Assembly: GCF_011839805.1 (NCBI RefSeq)
Contig: NZ_VWPY01000006.1
Span: 1 to 64,000 of the forward strand
Length of the DNA stretch: 64,000 nt
Direction of reading: 5' to 3'
Origin: Kineococcus rubinsiae
GTDB lineage: Bacteria > Actinomycetota > Actinomycetes > Actinomycetales > Kineococcaceae
In this document: positions 25,568 through 34,449 of the stretch, piece by piece
How positions within the stretch are numbered: position 1 is the stretch's first letter
Layout of the letters: each line of letters opens with the position of its first letter
Program-made: the position numbers and the translations under genes
Notes under the pieces: generated by a model
What the model was told of the DNA's origin: nothing
The model's input: the letters and a program-made list of their open reading frames with translations, nothing else
The model's database searches: none

Positions 25568-26452
25568 TCACTTGAGGCCGCTGCGCGCGATCCCCGCCAC
25601 GAACTGCCGCTGGGCGACGGCGAAGAGGACCAGCACCGGCAGGATCGACACGAGCGCGCCGGCCATGAGGGCCGGGTAGTCCGTCGTGTACTGCCCCTGC
25701 AGGAACGACAGGCCGACGGGCAGCGTGTAGAGCGCCGGGTCGCGCAGCGCCACCAGCGGCCAGGCGAACTCGTTCCAGCGGTACATGAACGTCATGACGA
25801 CGAGGACCGCGACCAGGGGCCGCGACAGCGGCAGCACGACCGACCACAGCGTCCGCAGCTGCCCGGCCCCGTCGAGCTGCGCGGCCTCGAGGAGCTCGTC
25901 GGGCATCGACAGGAAGTACTGCCGGGCCAGGAACACCCCGAAGGCCTCCGCCGAGCGCGGGATGATCACGGCCCAGTAGGAGTTCAGCCAGCCGAGCTGC
26001 GCGACCAGGTCGAACTGCGGGACGAGCAGCACCTGGATCGGGATCATCAGCGTCGCGATGATGAGGAAGAACACCACCGAGCGGCCCGGGAACCGGTGCT
26101 TGGCCAGGACGTAGCCCGCGAGGACGTCGACGACGACGGTGATGACGACGGCCACGACCGCGATGGCCGCGGAGTTCGCCGTCCACTGCAGCACGGGGAA
26201 GTCGACGAGCGCCCGGTGGAACCCGCCGCCGTCCAGCGTCGTCGGGACGAGGCCGACGTCGCCCGCGGCGAGGTCCTCGCGCGGCGACAGGGCCGTGACG
26301 ACCATCCAGTACAGCGGGAACACCCAGACGAGGGCGAGGACCGCGACGAGGACGAACCGGCGGCCGCGGCTGCGGCGCCGCCGCCGCTCGGGGACCGTCG
26401 CCGCCGGGGCGGGCGCGCCCGACGTGCGGGGCCGGGTACCGGTGGTGCTCAC
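25568..26452 (-). CDS. Carbohydrate ABC transporter permease, MalG type
   Basis: 294 residues, six TM segments, with the EAA loop ELLEAAQLDGAGQLRTLW and following VVLPLSRP that contacts the ATPase. The N-terminal 35 residues are Arg/Pro-rich. The GTG start overlaps the upstream permease stop as GTGA. It is third and last in the solute-binding protein / MalF / MalG operon. No ATPase gene is adjacent, so it probably uses a shared MsmK-type ATPase from elsewhere. Substrate unknown. Confidence 0.9.
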   Translation of the reverse strand: MSTTGTRPRTSGAPAPAATVPERRRRRSRGRRFVLVAVLALVWVFPLYWMVVTALSPREDLAAGDVGLVPTTLDGGGFHRALVDFPVLQWTANSAAIAVVAVVITVVVDVLAGYVLAKHRFPGRSVVFFLIIATLMIPIQVLLVPQFDLVAQLGWLNSYWAVIIPRSAEAFGVFLARQYFLSMPDELLEAAQLDGAGQLRTLWSVVLPLSRPLVAVLVVMTFMYRWNEFAWPLVALRDPALYTLPVGLSFLQGQYTTDYPALMAGALVSILPVLVLFAVAQRQFVAGIARSGLK

Positions 26453-27366
26453 GCGTCCTCCTCCGACTCGCGCTGCATCCGCCACCACAGGACGGTGCTG
26501 ACGAGGACCACGACGAACACGACGACGCCGATCGCGGAGCCGTAGCCCTCGCGGCGGGCGCTGAACCCCTGCCCGTAGGCGTAGGTCACGAGGAGCTCGG
26601 TGCCGCCCGCGGGCCCGCCGCCCGTCATGACCCAGACGATGTCGAACACCTGGAACGTCTCGATCACCATGAGGACCGTGACGAAGAACGTCGTCGGCCG
26701 CATGAGGGGCCAGAGGACGAAGCGCAGCCGCTGCCAGGGACTGGTGCCGTCGAGCTCCGCGGCCTCGAGGACGTCGCCGTCGACGCCCTGCAGCGCACTG
26801 AGGTAGAGCACGACGACGAGCCCGGTCCGCGCCCACAGCAGGACCAGGACGACGGAGACGGCCGCGGCGGGGGCGCTGGACTGCCACGCGGGCGCCGGCA
26901 GGCCGAGGCCCGTGAGCGCCCGGTCGACGATGCCCACGTTCTCGTCGAAGATCCAGCGGCCCGTCATCGCGACGACGACGCCGGAGATGACGTACGGCGC
27001 GAGGAACAGCGCCCGGAACAGGCCGCGGCCGGGGAGGCGGTCGCGGAGCAGCAGGGCCAGCCCGAGGCCGATCCCGACGCTGACGGGGACGGACACGACG
27101 GCCAGCAGGACCGTGTTGAGCGCGGCCTTCCAGAACACGCCGTCGGAGAGCAGGGTGCGGTAGTTCCCCAGCCCGACGAACGTCGCCTGCCCGATGCCCG
27201 AGGAGTTCGTCAGCGAGATCCGGACGGCCCCGACGAGCGGGTAGAGGACGAACACCCCGAACAGCACGAGGGCGGGGGCGAGCATGACGTAGGAGGTGAC
27301 CCACCGCCGCACGTCGGGGGCCCGGCGCCGCACCGGGGGCCGGGGCGCGGTCGCGACGGCGCTCAC
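26449..27366 (-). CDS. Carbohydrate ABC transporter permease, MalF type
   Basis: 305 residues with six TM segments and the EAA loop VLEAAELDGTSPWQRLRF. It starts at GTG 27366 inside the stop of the solute-binding protein gene (GTGA), and ends inside the start of the MalG-type gene. It forms the membrane channel heterodimer with the next gene. The long frame upstream of 27366 is a shadow of the binding-protein gene. Confidence 0.9.
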   Translation of the reverse strand: MSAVATAPRPPVRRRAPDVRRWVTSYVMLAPALVLFGVFVLYPLVGAVRISLTNSSGIGQATFVGLGNYRTLLSDGVFWKAALNTVLLAVVSVPVSVGIGLGLALLLRDRLPGRGLFRALFLAPYVISGVVVAMTGRWIFDENVGIVDRALTGLGLPAPAWQSSAPAAAVSVVLVLLWARTGLVVVLYLSALQGVDGDVLEAAELDGTSPWQRLRFVLWPLMRPTTFFVTVLMVIETFQVFDIVWVMTGGGPAGGTELLVTYAYGQGFSARREGYGSAIGVVVFVVVLVSTVLWWRMQRESEEDA

Positions 27367-28709
27367 CGCGTGAGGACGGACTGCACGGCGTCGGTGATCT
27401 GCGCCAGCGCCGCGGCGTCCTCGGCGCTGCCGAGAAACACCTCGTCGAGGCGGTCGCGCAGCTGGGCGTTGACCGCGCTGAACGCGGGCACGACGACCTG
27501 GTCGACGAGCTGCTCGCGGATCGTCGTCGCCTGCTGGACGTACAGCGGCAGCAGGTCCGGGCGCACGGCGTAGGTCAGCGAGGCCGGGTCGACGTCCTTG
27601 CGCGTGGGCAGGACCGTCGCGGTGCTGCAGAACTCGCCCATCTGCTGCGCCTGGGCGCAGTAGGTGAGGAACTCCAGCGCCTGGGCCTTGCGCGGGCTGG
27701 CGTCGACGGCGACGAGGGCGTTGCCGCCCAGGTCGGCCGAGGCGTTGACGTCGCGCGGCAGGAACGTCGCGGTGTACTCGAACCCCGCCCCTTCGATCTC
27801 CTCGAGGAGGAAGTCGCCCGCGAAGCACATCGCCACGGTCTGGTTGGTGAAGAAGTCGCTCGCGGGCTGCCCGCGCGTGGAGCTGGCCTGCGGCACGAGG
27901 CCCTTGCGGAAGAAGTCGCGCGTGTAGGTGAGGGCCTTCAGCGCGCCCGCGTCGTCGGTGGCGGCGCTCGTCAGGTCCTCGCTCAGCAGCCGCCCGCCGG
28001 CCTGGTCGACGAAGTTCAGCCAGCGGTAGGCGCCGGCCTTCTGCCAGTTCACGGCGAGGGCGTAGGTGTCGGCGCGACTGGGCTGCACGCGGCCCACGGC
28101 GTCGGCGAACTGCTCCCACGACCACGCGGTGTCCAGGGTCGTCGGCAGCGGCCCGAGGCCCGCGGAGGCCACGGCGGCCGTGTTCACGAGCACCATCGAG
28201 GTGTCGGTGTGGTGGGGGACGCCGAAGGTGCCGGCGTCGTCGGTGACGGCGGACCAGAAGGCGGGCAGGAACGACGGTTCGAGGGTGGCGGCGTCGGGGA
28301 GGTCGGCGAGGACCTTCTGCGTGCGGTACGCGCCGACGTCGGTGTAGCTCACGCGGAACAGGTCCGGCGGGTTGTCGGTGCGCAGCCCGGTGTCCACGGC
28401 GGTGAGGATCTCCGAGTAGGGCACGACCTGGACCTTCACCGGCGGGCCGCCCTGGGCGGTGAAGCCGTCAGCGAGGGCCTTGAACGCCTTGGCCTCGGCG
28501 TCGCCGGCCCACGTCAGCATCGTCAGCTGCTCGGTGCCACCGCCGCCGCCGCTCTCGCCGGAGCCGGACGAGCCGGTGGAGAAGCCGCTGCAGGCGCTCA
28601 GGCCGGCTGCGGTCAGCCCCGCGCCGGCGCCGCCGAGGACGGCGCGGCGGGAGGCCGAGGGCCCGCGGGGGGAGGAGGTCCGGGGACGGGAGGTGCCGTG
28701 GTTCGACAT
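27363..28709 (-). CDS. Sugar-binding lipoprotein of ABC transporter (family 1)
   Basis: 448 residues from ATG 28709 (AGGAG upstream). The N-terminus has twin arginines (ASRRAVLGG) and a lipobox LSAC with Cys40, so it is an exported lipoprotein, possibly through Tat. A Ser/Gly linker follows, then the extracytoplasmic solute-binding fold (TMLTWAGDAEAKAFKALADG, about 60-75). It captures an unknown sugar and delivers it to the two permeases. First gene of the operon; a pair of dyads lies upstream. Confidence 0.92.
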   Translation of the reverse strand: MSNHGTSRPRTSSPRGPSASRRAVLGGAGAGLTAAGLSACSGFSTGSSGSGESGGGGGTEQLTMLTWAGDAEAKAFKALADGFTAQGGPPVKVQVVPYSEILTAVDTGLRTDNPPDLFRVSYTDVGAYRTQKVLADLPDAATLEPSFLPAFWSAVTDDAGTFGVPHHTDTSMVLVNTAAVASAGLGPLPTTLDTAWSWEQFADAVGRVQPSRADTYALAVNWQKAGAYRWLNFVDQAGGRLLSEDLTSAATDDAGALKALTYTRDFFRKGLVPQASSTRGQPASDFFTNQTVAMCFAGDFLLEEIEGAGFEYTATFLPRDVNASADLGGNALVAVDASPRKAQALEFLTYCAQAQQMGEFCSTATVLPTRKDVDPASLTYAVRPDLLPLYVQQATTIREQLVDQVVVPAFSAVNAQLRDRLDEVFLGSAEDAAALAQITDAVQSVLTR

Positions 28710-28764
28710 CGGGGGCTCCTGGGGTGTGGGGGACCCGGGAGTCGGCCGCTCCGCGGAGGGCCCG

Positions 28765-28793
28765 TCACGGGCCGTGAACGGTGGCGTCACCGT
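28765..28793. promoter_or_regulatory. Two adjacent dyads upstream of the sugar ABC operon
   Basis: TCACGGGCCGTGA (28765-28777) is a perfect palindrome about a central G. It is followed at once by ACGGTG-GCGT-CACCGT (28778-28793). They lie about 55-85 bases before the binding-protein start, where an operator would be expected. The regulator is not identified in the window. Confidence 0.45.
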
Positions 28794-28876
28794 AGGCACA
28801 CGCGACGGGGACGGCACCTCGGACGGCAGAGGGGCGGGCAGGGACCGCGACCGGCCCCGCCACGCCCCTCGACGGA

Positions 28877-29092
28877 CTACTTCTCGTAGCTGCGCAGGGC
28901 GTTGCCGACGCCGAAGAACGTGGGCGCCCAGTGGCCCACGAAGATGCCCCAGCGGTCGGCGCGGTCCGTGCCCGCGTCCTCGGCCTGGCGCGAGATCGTC
29001 CACGCGAGGAAGGACAGCCCGATGCTCGCGAAGCCCGCCGCGTAGGCCCACTCCGCCTTGATGCCGTAGTCGTGGAGAGCCTTGATCACCAT
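28877..29092 (-). CDS. Small single-TM protein, 71 residues
   Basis: ATG 29092 is preceded by GGAGG. The short protein starts MVIKALHDYGIKAEW, has one hydrophobic helix (about 18-33) and ends with WAPTFFGVGNALRSYEK. Family not recognised, but the good ribosome site and non-random composition argue for a real gene. It lies between the sugar ABC operon and the divergent dipeptidase gene. Confidence 0.65.
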   Translation of the reverse strand: MVIKALHDYGIKAEWAYAAGFASIGLSFLAWTISRQAEDAGTDRADRWGIFVGHWAPTFFGVGNALRSYEK

Positions 29093-29216
29093 GGGATGTC
29101 CTCCGGGACGTCGCGGGTCGATCCCGGCCGACGGCCGGGTGATCTCGATGGGACCGCGCCCCGGACGATCTCGCCACTCGGGGCGTGCGGGCACCCCCTG
29201 CTGGCACGATGCGCCC

Positions 29217-30446
29217 GTGACCACCACCCCCGCCGAGCCGCCGTCCGAGCTGGTCTCCGAGGTCCTGTCCGCCGTGCCGCTCGTCGACGGGCACAACGAC
29301 CTGCCGTTCGCCCTGCGCGCCACGAGGGGGTGCGCCGTCGACGGCTTCCGCACCGGCCTGCCCGATCTGCACACCGACGCGGCGCGGCTGCGGGCCGGGC
29401 GGGTGGGCGCCCAGTTCTGGTCGGTGTGGGTGCCGTCCTCGCTGGCCGAGCCGCAGGCCGTGGTCGACACGCTGGAGCAGGTCGACGTCGTGCACCGCCT
29501 CGTCGCCGCCCACCCCGACGTCCTCGCCCTGACGTGCACCGCCGACGAGGTCGAGGCCGCCTTCGCCGCCGGCCGCACCGCGTCCCTGCTCGGGGTCGAG
29601 GGCGGTCACAGCCTGGCCGGCTCGCTCGGGGTGCTGCGCTGCCTGGCCCGCCTCGGCGTGCGCTACCTGACCCTGACCCACAACGACTCCACGGCGTGGG
29701 CGGACTCGGCCACGGGGGAGGTGGTCGTCGGCGGGCTGGACGACGCGGGCCGCGCCGTGGTCGCCGAGCTGAACCGCACCGGTGTCCTCGTGGACCTGTC
29801 CCACACGGCGGACTCCACCCAGCGCGCTGCGCTCGCCGCGAGCTCGGCCCCGGTGATCTTCAGCCACTCCTCGGCGAAGGCCGTCACCGACCACCCCCGC
29901 AACGTCGCCGACGAGGTGCTGGAGCTCGTGGCCCGCCACGACGGCGTCGTGCAGGTCACCTTCCTGCCCGCGTTCGTCTCCCAGGCCGTCGCCGACCACG
30001 GGCGGGAGCTCGCGGCCGAGCGGGCACGCCTCGGCCTGCCCCGCGACGGGTGGGCCTGGCCGCGCGGCCCGCGGCCGGGGGAGAGCGACGAGCAGGCCGC
30101 GGCCGCCGTCCCCGCCCCGGCACCCGAGCCGGAGCTCCAGCGGTGGCTGGAGGCGCACCCCGCGCCGGTCGCGACGATCGCCGACGTCGCCGACCACGTC
30201 GAGCACGTCCGGGAGGTCGCGGGCGCGGCGCACGTCGGCCTGGGCGGCGACTACGACGGCACCGACGCGCTGCCTGCGGGCCTGGAGGACGTGTCCGGCT
30301 ACCCGCGGCTGCTCGGGGAGCTCGCGCGGCGCGGCTTCTCCCGCGCCGACCTCGAGGCGCTCACCGGCCGCAACGTCCTGCGGGTGCTGCGGGCGGCCGA
30401 GGACGTCGCGACCGAGCCGCTGTGGCCGGGGGCCCGGTCGCGCTGA
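29217..30446 (+). CDS. Membrane dipeptidase (peptidase family M19)
   Basis: 409 residues. TIM-barrel renal-dipeptidase family. The zinc ligands H26 and D28 in VDGHNDLP and Glu in LLGVEGGHS (about 122-130) are present, as are LTHND, VDLSHT and the GGDYDG block near 342. It cleaves dipeptides, including D-amino-acid-containing ones. No signal peptide is visible from GTG 29217, so it is probably cytoplasmic. The hydrolase gene follows 16 bases later. Confidence 0.9.
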   Translation: MTTTPAEPPSELVSEVLSAVPLVDGHNDLPFALRATRGCAVDGFRTGLPDLHTDAARLRAGRVGAQFWSVWVPSSLAEPQAVVDTLEQVDVVHRLVAAHPDVLALTCTADEVEAAFAAGRTASLLGVEGGHSLAGSLGVLRCLARLGVRYLTLTHNDSTAWADSATGEVVVGGLDDAGRAVVAELNRTGVLVDLSHTADSTQRAALAASSAPVIFSHSSAKAVTDHPRNVADEVLELVARHDGVVQVTFLPAFVSQAVADHGRELAAERARLGLPRDGWAWPRGPRPGESDEQAAAAVPAPAPEPELQRWLEAHPAPVATIADVADHVEHVREVAGAAHVGLGGDYDGTDALPAGLEDVSGYPRLLGELARRGFSRADLEALTGRNVLRVLRAAEDVATEPLWPGARSR

Positions 30447-30462
30447 TGGGACCGTCGCGCTG

Positions 30463-31236
30463 ATGCCGCTCGCCACGTCGCAGGGGTTCGGCGTCGCCTA
30501 CGAGCGCACCGGCTCGGGCCCGCCCCTGCTGCTGCTCTCGGGGCAGTCGCTGGGGCCGGGCACGTGGGCGGGGGTGCGCGACGACCTCGCCGCGCACGCC
30601 ACGGTGCTCCTCGTGCACACGCGCGGCACGGGCGACAGCCGCGGGCCCGTGACCGACGGCTGCTCGACGGAGCTGTTCGCGCGCGACGCCCTCGCCGTCC
30701 TGGACCACGCAGGCGTCGGGCGCGCGGCCGTCTACGGCTTCTCGATGGGCGGTCGCGTCGCCCAGGTGCTGGCCGCGCGGTCCCCCGACCGGGTCCGGCG
30801 GCTGGTGCTCGGGGCCACCGGCCCGGGCGGGGCCCACGAGGTGTCCCGCGCGGACGCCGTGACGCAGGTGCTGCGCCGCAGCTCCACCGACGCCGGACGA
30901 CGAGCCCTCGCGGACCTCTTCTTCTCCCCGGCCTTCTCCGCCGCCCACCCCGCCCTCGCCGCGGAGTTCGCGCCGTCCGCGGAGGGCCGCTGGCAGCGGC
31001 AGCACCACGCCGCCAGCACCGCCCACGACGGGTGGGACCTGCTGCCGCTGATCACCGCACCGACCCTGGTGCTGCACGGCGCCGACGACGCGATGACCCC
31101 GCCCGGCAACGCCGACGTCCTCGCCGCCCGGCTGCCCGGCGCGCGCGTCCACCTCGTCGCCGGGGGCCGCCACGGGTACCTGCAGGAGTTCCGCGCCGAG
31201 GCCGGCGCGGTCGTCGCGGGGTTCCTGCGCGGCTGA
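30463..31236 (+). CDS. Alpha/beta hydrolase
   Basis: 257 residues. A complete catalytic triad is visible: Ser in GFSMGG (about 93), Asp in HGADDAMTPPGN (about 208) and His in GRHGYLQEF (about 235). The oxyanion/HG-like segment LLLSGQSLGPGTW precedes. Resembles 3-oxoadipate enol-lactonase-like hydrolases, but the substrate is not determined. Probably co-transcribed with the dipeptidase. Confidence 0.87.
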   Translation: MPLATSQGFGVAYERTGSGPPLLLLSGQSLGPGTWAGVRDDLAAHATVLLVHTRGTGDSRGPVTDGCSTELFARDALAVLDHAGVGRAAVYGFSMGGRVAQVLAARSPDRVRRLVLGATGPGGAHEVSRADAVTQVLRRSSTDAGRRALADLFFSPAFSAAHPALAAEFAPSAEGRWQRQHHAASTAHDGWDLLPLITAPTLVLHGADDAMTPPGNADVLAARLPGARVHLVAGGRHGYLQEFRAEAGAVVAGFLRG

Positions 31237-31270
31237 CGTCGGGCTGTGGTGACGGCAAGACCCGGTGACC

Positions 31271-31606
31271 TCAGGGGCCGGTGACGACGACCCGGTTGCC
31301 GTCGGGGTCGGTGAGGACCAGGGCGCGGCCCACGGTGATCGGCTGCGGCCCGTCGTGCGGCAGCCCGGCCGCGGTGAGCCGGGCGGCGAGCGCGTCGAGG
31401 TCGGACACCTCCAGCACCAGGGTGGAGCGGCCGGCGCGCGCCGGGTCGCACCAGACCTGGACGCCGAAGGACTCGCCGAGCTCCCACTCCAGCAGCCCGT
31501 CCATGGGCCGGGCCCCCGGCGGTCCGGCGAAGACCTCCGCGTACCAGGGCTCGGCGACCCGGAGGTCGCGGACGACGGCCTGGGCCAGCAGGTGTCGGAA
31601 CGTCAT
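31271..31606 (-). CDS. VOC-family (glyoxalase-like) protein
   Basis: A 111-residue single VOC domain with the beta-alpha-beta-beta-beta pattern and the common C-terminal LTDPDGNRVVV. Family members include glyoxalases, dioxygenases and antibiotic-binding proteins; nothing here fixes the function. Stand-alone gene converging on the hydrolase. Confidence 0.8.
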   Translation of the reverse strand: MTFRHLLAQAVVRDLRVAEPWYAEVFAGPPGARPMDGLLEWELGESFGVQVWCDPARAGRSTLVLEVSDLDALAARLTAAGLPHDGPQPITVGRALVLTDPDGNRVVVTGP

Positions 31607-31654
31607 GCCGGTGCTGACCCGGGCCGCCGCGGGAACTGAGCGGCGGCGGACGCC

Positions 31655-32539
31655 TCAGACGACGGTCTTCAGCGCCCGGGGCAGGCAGCGCACGACGACG
31701 TCGGTGCCGCCGTCGACCTCCATCACCTCGCCGTCCAGCTGCAGGGGCATGGGCGTGTACGTCGTGAAGGTGTAGGGCTCGCTGCGCGAGACGACCTCGT
31801 GCTTGCCGCGCAGCACGCGCGTGAAGTCGGCGACGAGCCGGAGCTTGCTGCGGTGGCGGATCAGCAGCGTCTCGTAGCGGCCGTCGTCGGGCGCGGAGTC
31901 CTCGTCGATCGTCGCGTACTTGGCCATCCGGTCGATGTTGGCGAAGACCAGGCTGTCCAGGTCGATGTCCCGGCCGTCGTGGCGGATCGTCAGCGGCCGG
32001 TAGTGCCAGAACGTCCTGGCCACCAGGACCGTCTCCTTGACCGCGTCGAGGTGGTGCTCGTTGAGGGCGGCCGCGGCGACGGGCGTGATGCCGACGCCGA
32101 CGTAGGAGTGGGCGACGCGCGGTGCCACGTCCCCGGCCCGCACCTCGAGCAGGTCCAGGCGGGTGCGGGCGCCCGCGACGATCGCCTCCACCAGCGGCCG
32201 CCCCTGCACCGCGGTCGCGTGGTCGTTGGCGTTGCCGGAGGGCAGCACGGCCGCCGCACCGCTCGTGGCGCCCTCCCGGCCCGCGCGCACCACCCCGTTG
32301 ACGACCTCGTGGTAGCCGCCGTCGCCGCTGGCCGAGACCACGAGGACGTCGTCGTGCGTGGTGACGGCGTCGTAGGCCAGGTCCTCCGCGTGGCCCGCGT
32401 GCTGCGTCTCGACGAGGTCCACGGTGAGGGCGGGGGCCCTCTCGGACAGCTCGTCCCGCAGCTCCCGCGCGTTGCTCGGGCCGTCGCCCGTGGAGTTCGG
32501 GTTCAGGACGACGACCACGCGGGAGAAGGGCGAGCTCAC
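31655..32539 (-). CDS. Diacylglycerol/lipid kinase (DAGK catalytic domain)
   Basis: 294 residues from GTG 32539. The nucleotide motif SGDGGYHEVVNGV (about 68-80) and LPSGNANDHA (about 96-105) are variants of GGDGT and GTANDFA of the DgkB/YegS family. The N-terminus VVVVLNPNSTG fits the family. It phosphorylates a lipid, probably diacylglycerol, at the membrane. A longer start at 32650 is less likely since it overlaps the divergent kinase gene. Confidence 0.85.
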   Translation of the reverse strand: MSSPFSRVVVVLNPNSTGDGPSNARELRDELSERAPALTVDLVETQHAGHAEDLAYDAVTTHDDVLVVSASGDGGYHEVVNGVVRAGREGATSGAAAVLPSGNANDHATAVQGRPLVEAIVAGARTRLDLLEVRAGDVAPRVAHSYVGVGITPVAAAALNEHHLDAVKETVLVARTFWHYRPLTIRHDGRDIDLDSLVFANIDRMAKYATIDEDSAPDDGRYETLLIRHRSKLRLVADFTRVLRGKHEVVSRSEPYTFTTYTPMPLQLDGEVMEVDGGTDVVVRCLPRALKTVV

Positions 32540-32628
32540 GCGTCCGAGCCTAGGGGCGGCACCGTCGCCGGCCCGATCGGACGGCGTCCCGTCACCCGTT
32601 CGAGGGCGGGCCCTGGCAAGCTCCCGCC

Positions 32629-34137
32629 ATGTCCTCGACACCGTCGTCACCGGCAGCCTCCGACCCCGTGCCGCTCGAGGCGCTGCTGGCGGGCTTCCCG
32701 CCGCCGCGGGCGGTCGACCCCGCGGCTCTGGCCGCTGCCGTCGCGCGGGGCCGCCGCCTCGTCGTGCTCGACGACGACCCCACCGGCACGCAGAGCACCA
32801 CGGACCTGCCGGTGGTCACCACGACCGCCGCGGAGGACCTGCGGTGGGGCCTGCGGCAGCCGACGCCCGGGTTCTTCGTGCTGACGAACAGCCGCTCGCT
32901 GGCCCCGGCCGACGCGGCGGAGCTGCTGCGCGGCATCGTCACGACGCTGTTCGCCGTCGCGGCCGAGGAGGGCGTCGAGGTGGTCGTCGCGAGCCGCGGG
33001 GACTCCACGCTGCGCGGCCACTTCCCCCTCGAGACCGACGTCGTCACGCAGGCGCTCGCCGCGGTGGGGCGCACCGTCGACGGGGTCGTCGTCGTCCCGG
33101 CCCTCGTGGACGCGGGGCGCGTCACGGTCGGGGCGGTGCACCTGCTGCGCACGCCGGAGGGCTACCTGCCGGTGGGGGAGAGCGAGTTCGCCCGCGACGC
33201 GACGTTCGGCTACGCCTCCTCCGACCTGCGGGACTGGGTGGTGGAGAAGACGGAGGGCCGGGTGGTGCGCGAGGACGTCGTCGCGCTCACGCTGACGGAC
33301 CTGCGGTCCGGGCCCGAGCGGGTGCTCGAGGTGCTGGACGGCCTGCGGGGCGGGGCGTTCCTCGTCGCCGACGCGGCCGACGACGAGGACCTGCGCGCGC
33401 TCGTCGAGGGCCTGCTGGCCGCCGAGGCCCGGGGCCGGGAGTTCGTCTACCGCACGGGCCCGTCCTTCGTGCGGGCCCGCACGGGGCAGGTCGCCACCCC
33501 GCCCGTCACCCCGGAGCACCTGCGCGCGGCGCTGACCGACGAGCCGGACGAGCGGCCGCGCACCCCCAGCGGGCTCGTCGTCGTCGGCTCCCACGTGGGG
33601 CTGACCACCCGCCAGCTCGACGCGCTGCGCGCCGCGGGCGGCATCGTCGAGGTGGAGCTCGAGGTGCCCGTGCTCGTGCAGCCGGGCGCGCGCGACGCCC
33701 ACGTGCGGGCCACGGTCGACCGCGTCGTGCAGCTGCTGGACGAGGGCGGCCCGGACGTCGTCGTCCGCACCAGCCGCACCCTGGTGCGGGGCACCGACGC
33801 CGACGACAGCCTGCGGATCGCCCGCGCGGTCAGCAGCGCCCTCGTCGAGGTCGTGCACGACGCCGTCGCCCGCACCCGGCCCGCGTTCGTGCTCGCCAAG
33901 GGCGGCATCACGTCCTCCGACACGGCGACGAAGGCGCTGGGCATCACGCGCGCCTACTCGCGCGGGACCCTGCTGCCCGGTCTGGTCTCCGTGTGGGAAC
34001 CCGTGGTCGGCGCGGCCCGGGGCGTCGCCTACGTCGTGTTCGCGGGGAACGTGGGGGACGAGAACGGGGTGCTGGACGCGGTCACGACGCTGCGCGCCGC
34101 CGCGCGGCCCGCGCCCGGTGAGCGGGCCGGGTCCTAG
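32629..34137 (+). CDS. Four-carbon acid sugar kinase family (DUF1537) protein
   Basis: 502 residues. The N-domain has LDDDPTGTQ (about 47-55) and SRGDSTLRGHFP (about 123-134). The C-terminal nucleotide-binding domain has LAKGGITSSDTATKAL (about 423-438). All are signatures of OtnK/DtnK/YgbK-type kinases that phosphorylate four-carbon sugar acids such as threonate. The usual partner dehydrogenase and aldolase are not adjacent. It ends 9 bases before ureA, so it may share a transcript with the urease genes. Confidence 0.88.
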   Translation: MSSTPSSPAASDPVPLEALLAGFPPPRAVDPAALAAAVARGRRLVVLDDDPTGTQSTTDLPVVTTTAAEDLRWGLRQPTPGFFVLTNSRSLAPADAAELLRGIVTTLFAVAAEEGVEVVVASRGDSTLRGHFPLETDVVTQALAAVGRTVDGVVVVPALVDAGRVTVGAVHLLRTPEGYLPVGESEFARDATFGYASSDLRDWVVEKTEGRVVREDVVALTLTDLRSGPERVLEVLDGLRGGAFLVADAADDEDLRALVEGLLAAEARGREFVYRTGPSFVRARTGQVATPPVTPEHLRAALTDEPDERPRTPSGLVVVGSHVGLTTRQLDALRAAGGIVEVELEVPVLVQPGARDAHVRATVDRVVQLLDEGGPDVVVRTSRTLVRGTDADDSLRIARAVSSALVEVVHDAVARTRPAFVLAKGGITSSDTATKALGITRAYSRGTLLPGLVSVWEPVVGAARGVAYVVFAGNVGDENGVLDAVTTLRAAARPAPGERAGS

Positions 34138-34146
34138 GGTCGGGCC

Positions 34147-34449
34147 GTGACGCTGACCCCGCGGGACTCCGACCGCCTCACGGTCTTCATGATCGCGGAG
34201 CTGGCGCGAAAGCGGCGCGCGCGGGGCGTCAAGCTCGGCCACCCCGAGGCCGTGGCCCTGATCTGCGACGAGATGCACGAGGCCGCGCGCGACGGCCTGT
34301 CCTACGCGGAGGTCACCGCGCTGGGGGAGTCGTTCCTCACCGCGGACGACGTCATGACGGGGGTGCCCGAGATGGTGCCGATCATCCACCTCGAGGTGAT
34401 GTTCGCCGACGGGACCAAGCTCGTCGCCGTCCGCAGGCCGATCCGGTGA
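34147..34449 (+). CDS. ureA: Urease gamma subunit
   Basis: 100 residues, the full length for UreA. It begins MTLTPRDSDRLTVFMIAELA and keeps NHPEA-like LGHPEAVALICDEM and the C-terminal VPEMVPIIHLEVMFADGTKLV block. GTG start; its stop overlaps the ureB start as GTGA. It contributes to the (UreABC)3 structure. Confidence 0.93.
   Translation: MTLTPRDSDRLTVFMIAELARKRRARGVKLGHPEAVALICDEMHEAARDGLSYAEVTALGESFLTADDVMTGVPEMVPIIHLEVMFADGTKLVAVRRPIR

Noticed and set aside
30430-30475. Duplicated TCGCGCTGATG at the dipeptidase/hydrolase junction
   Set aside because: Short duplication that makes only a tiny alternative frame; likely chance or old slippage with no clear function.
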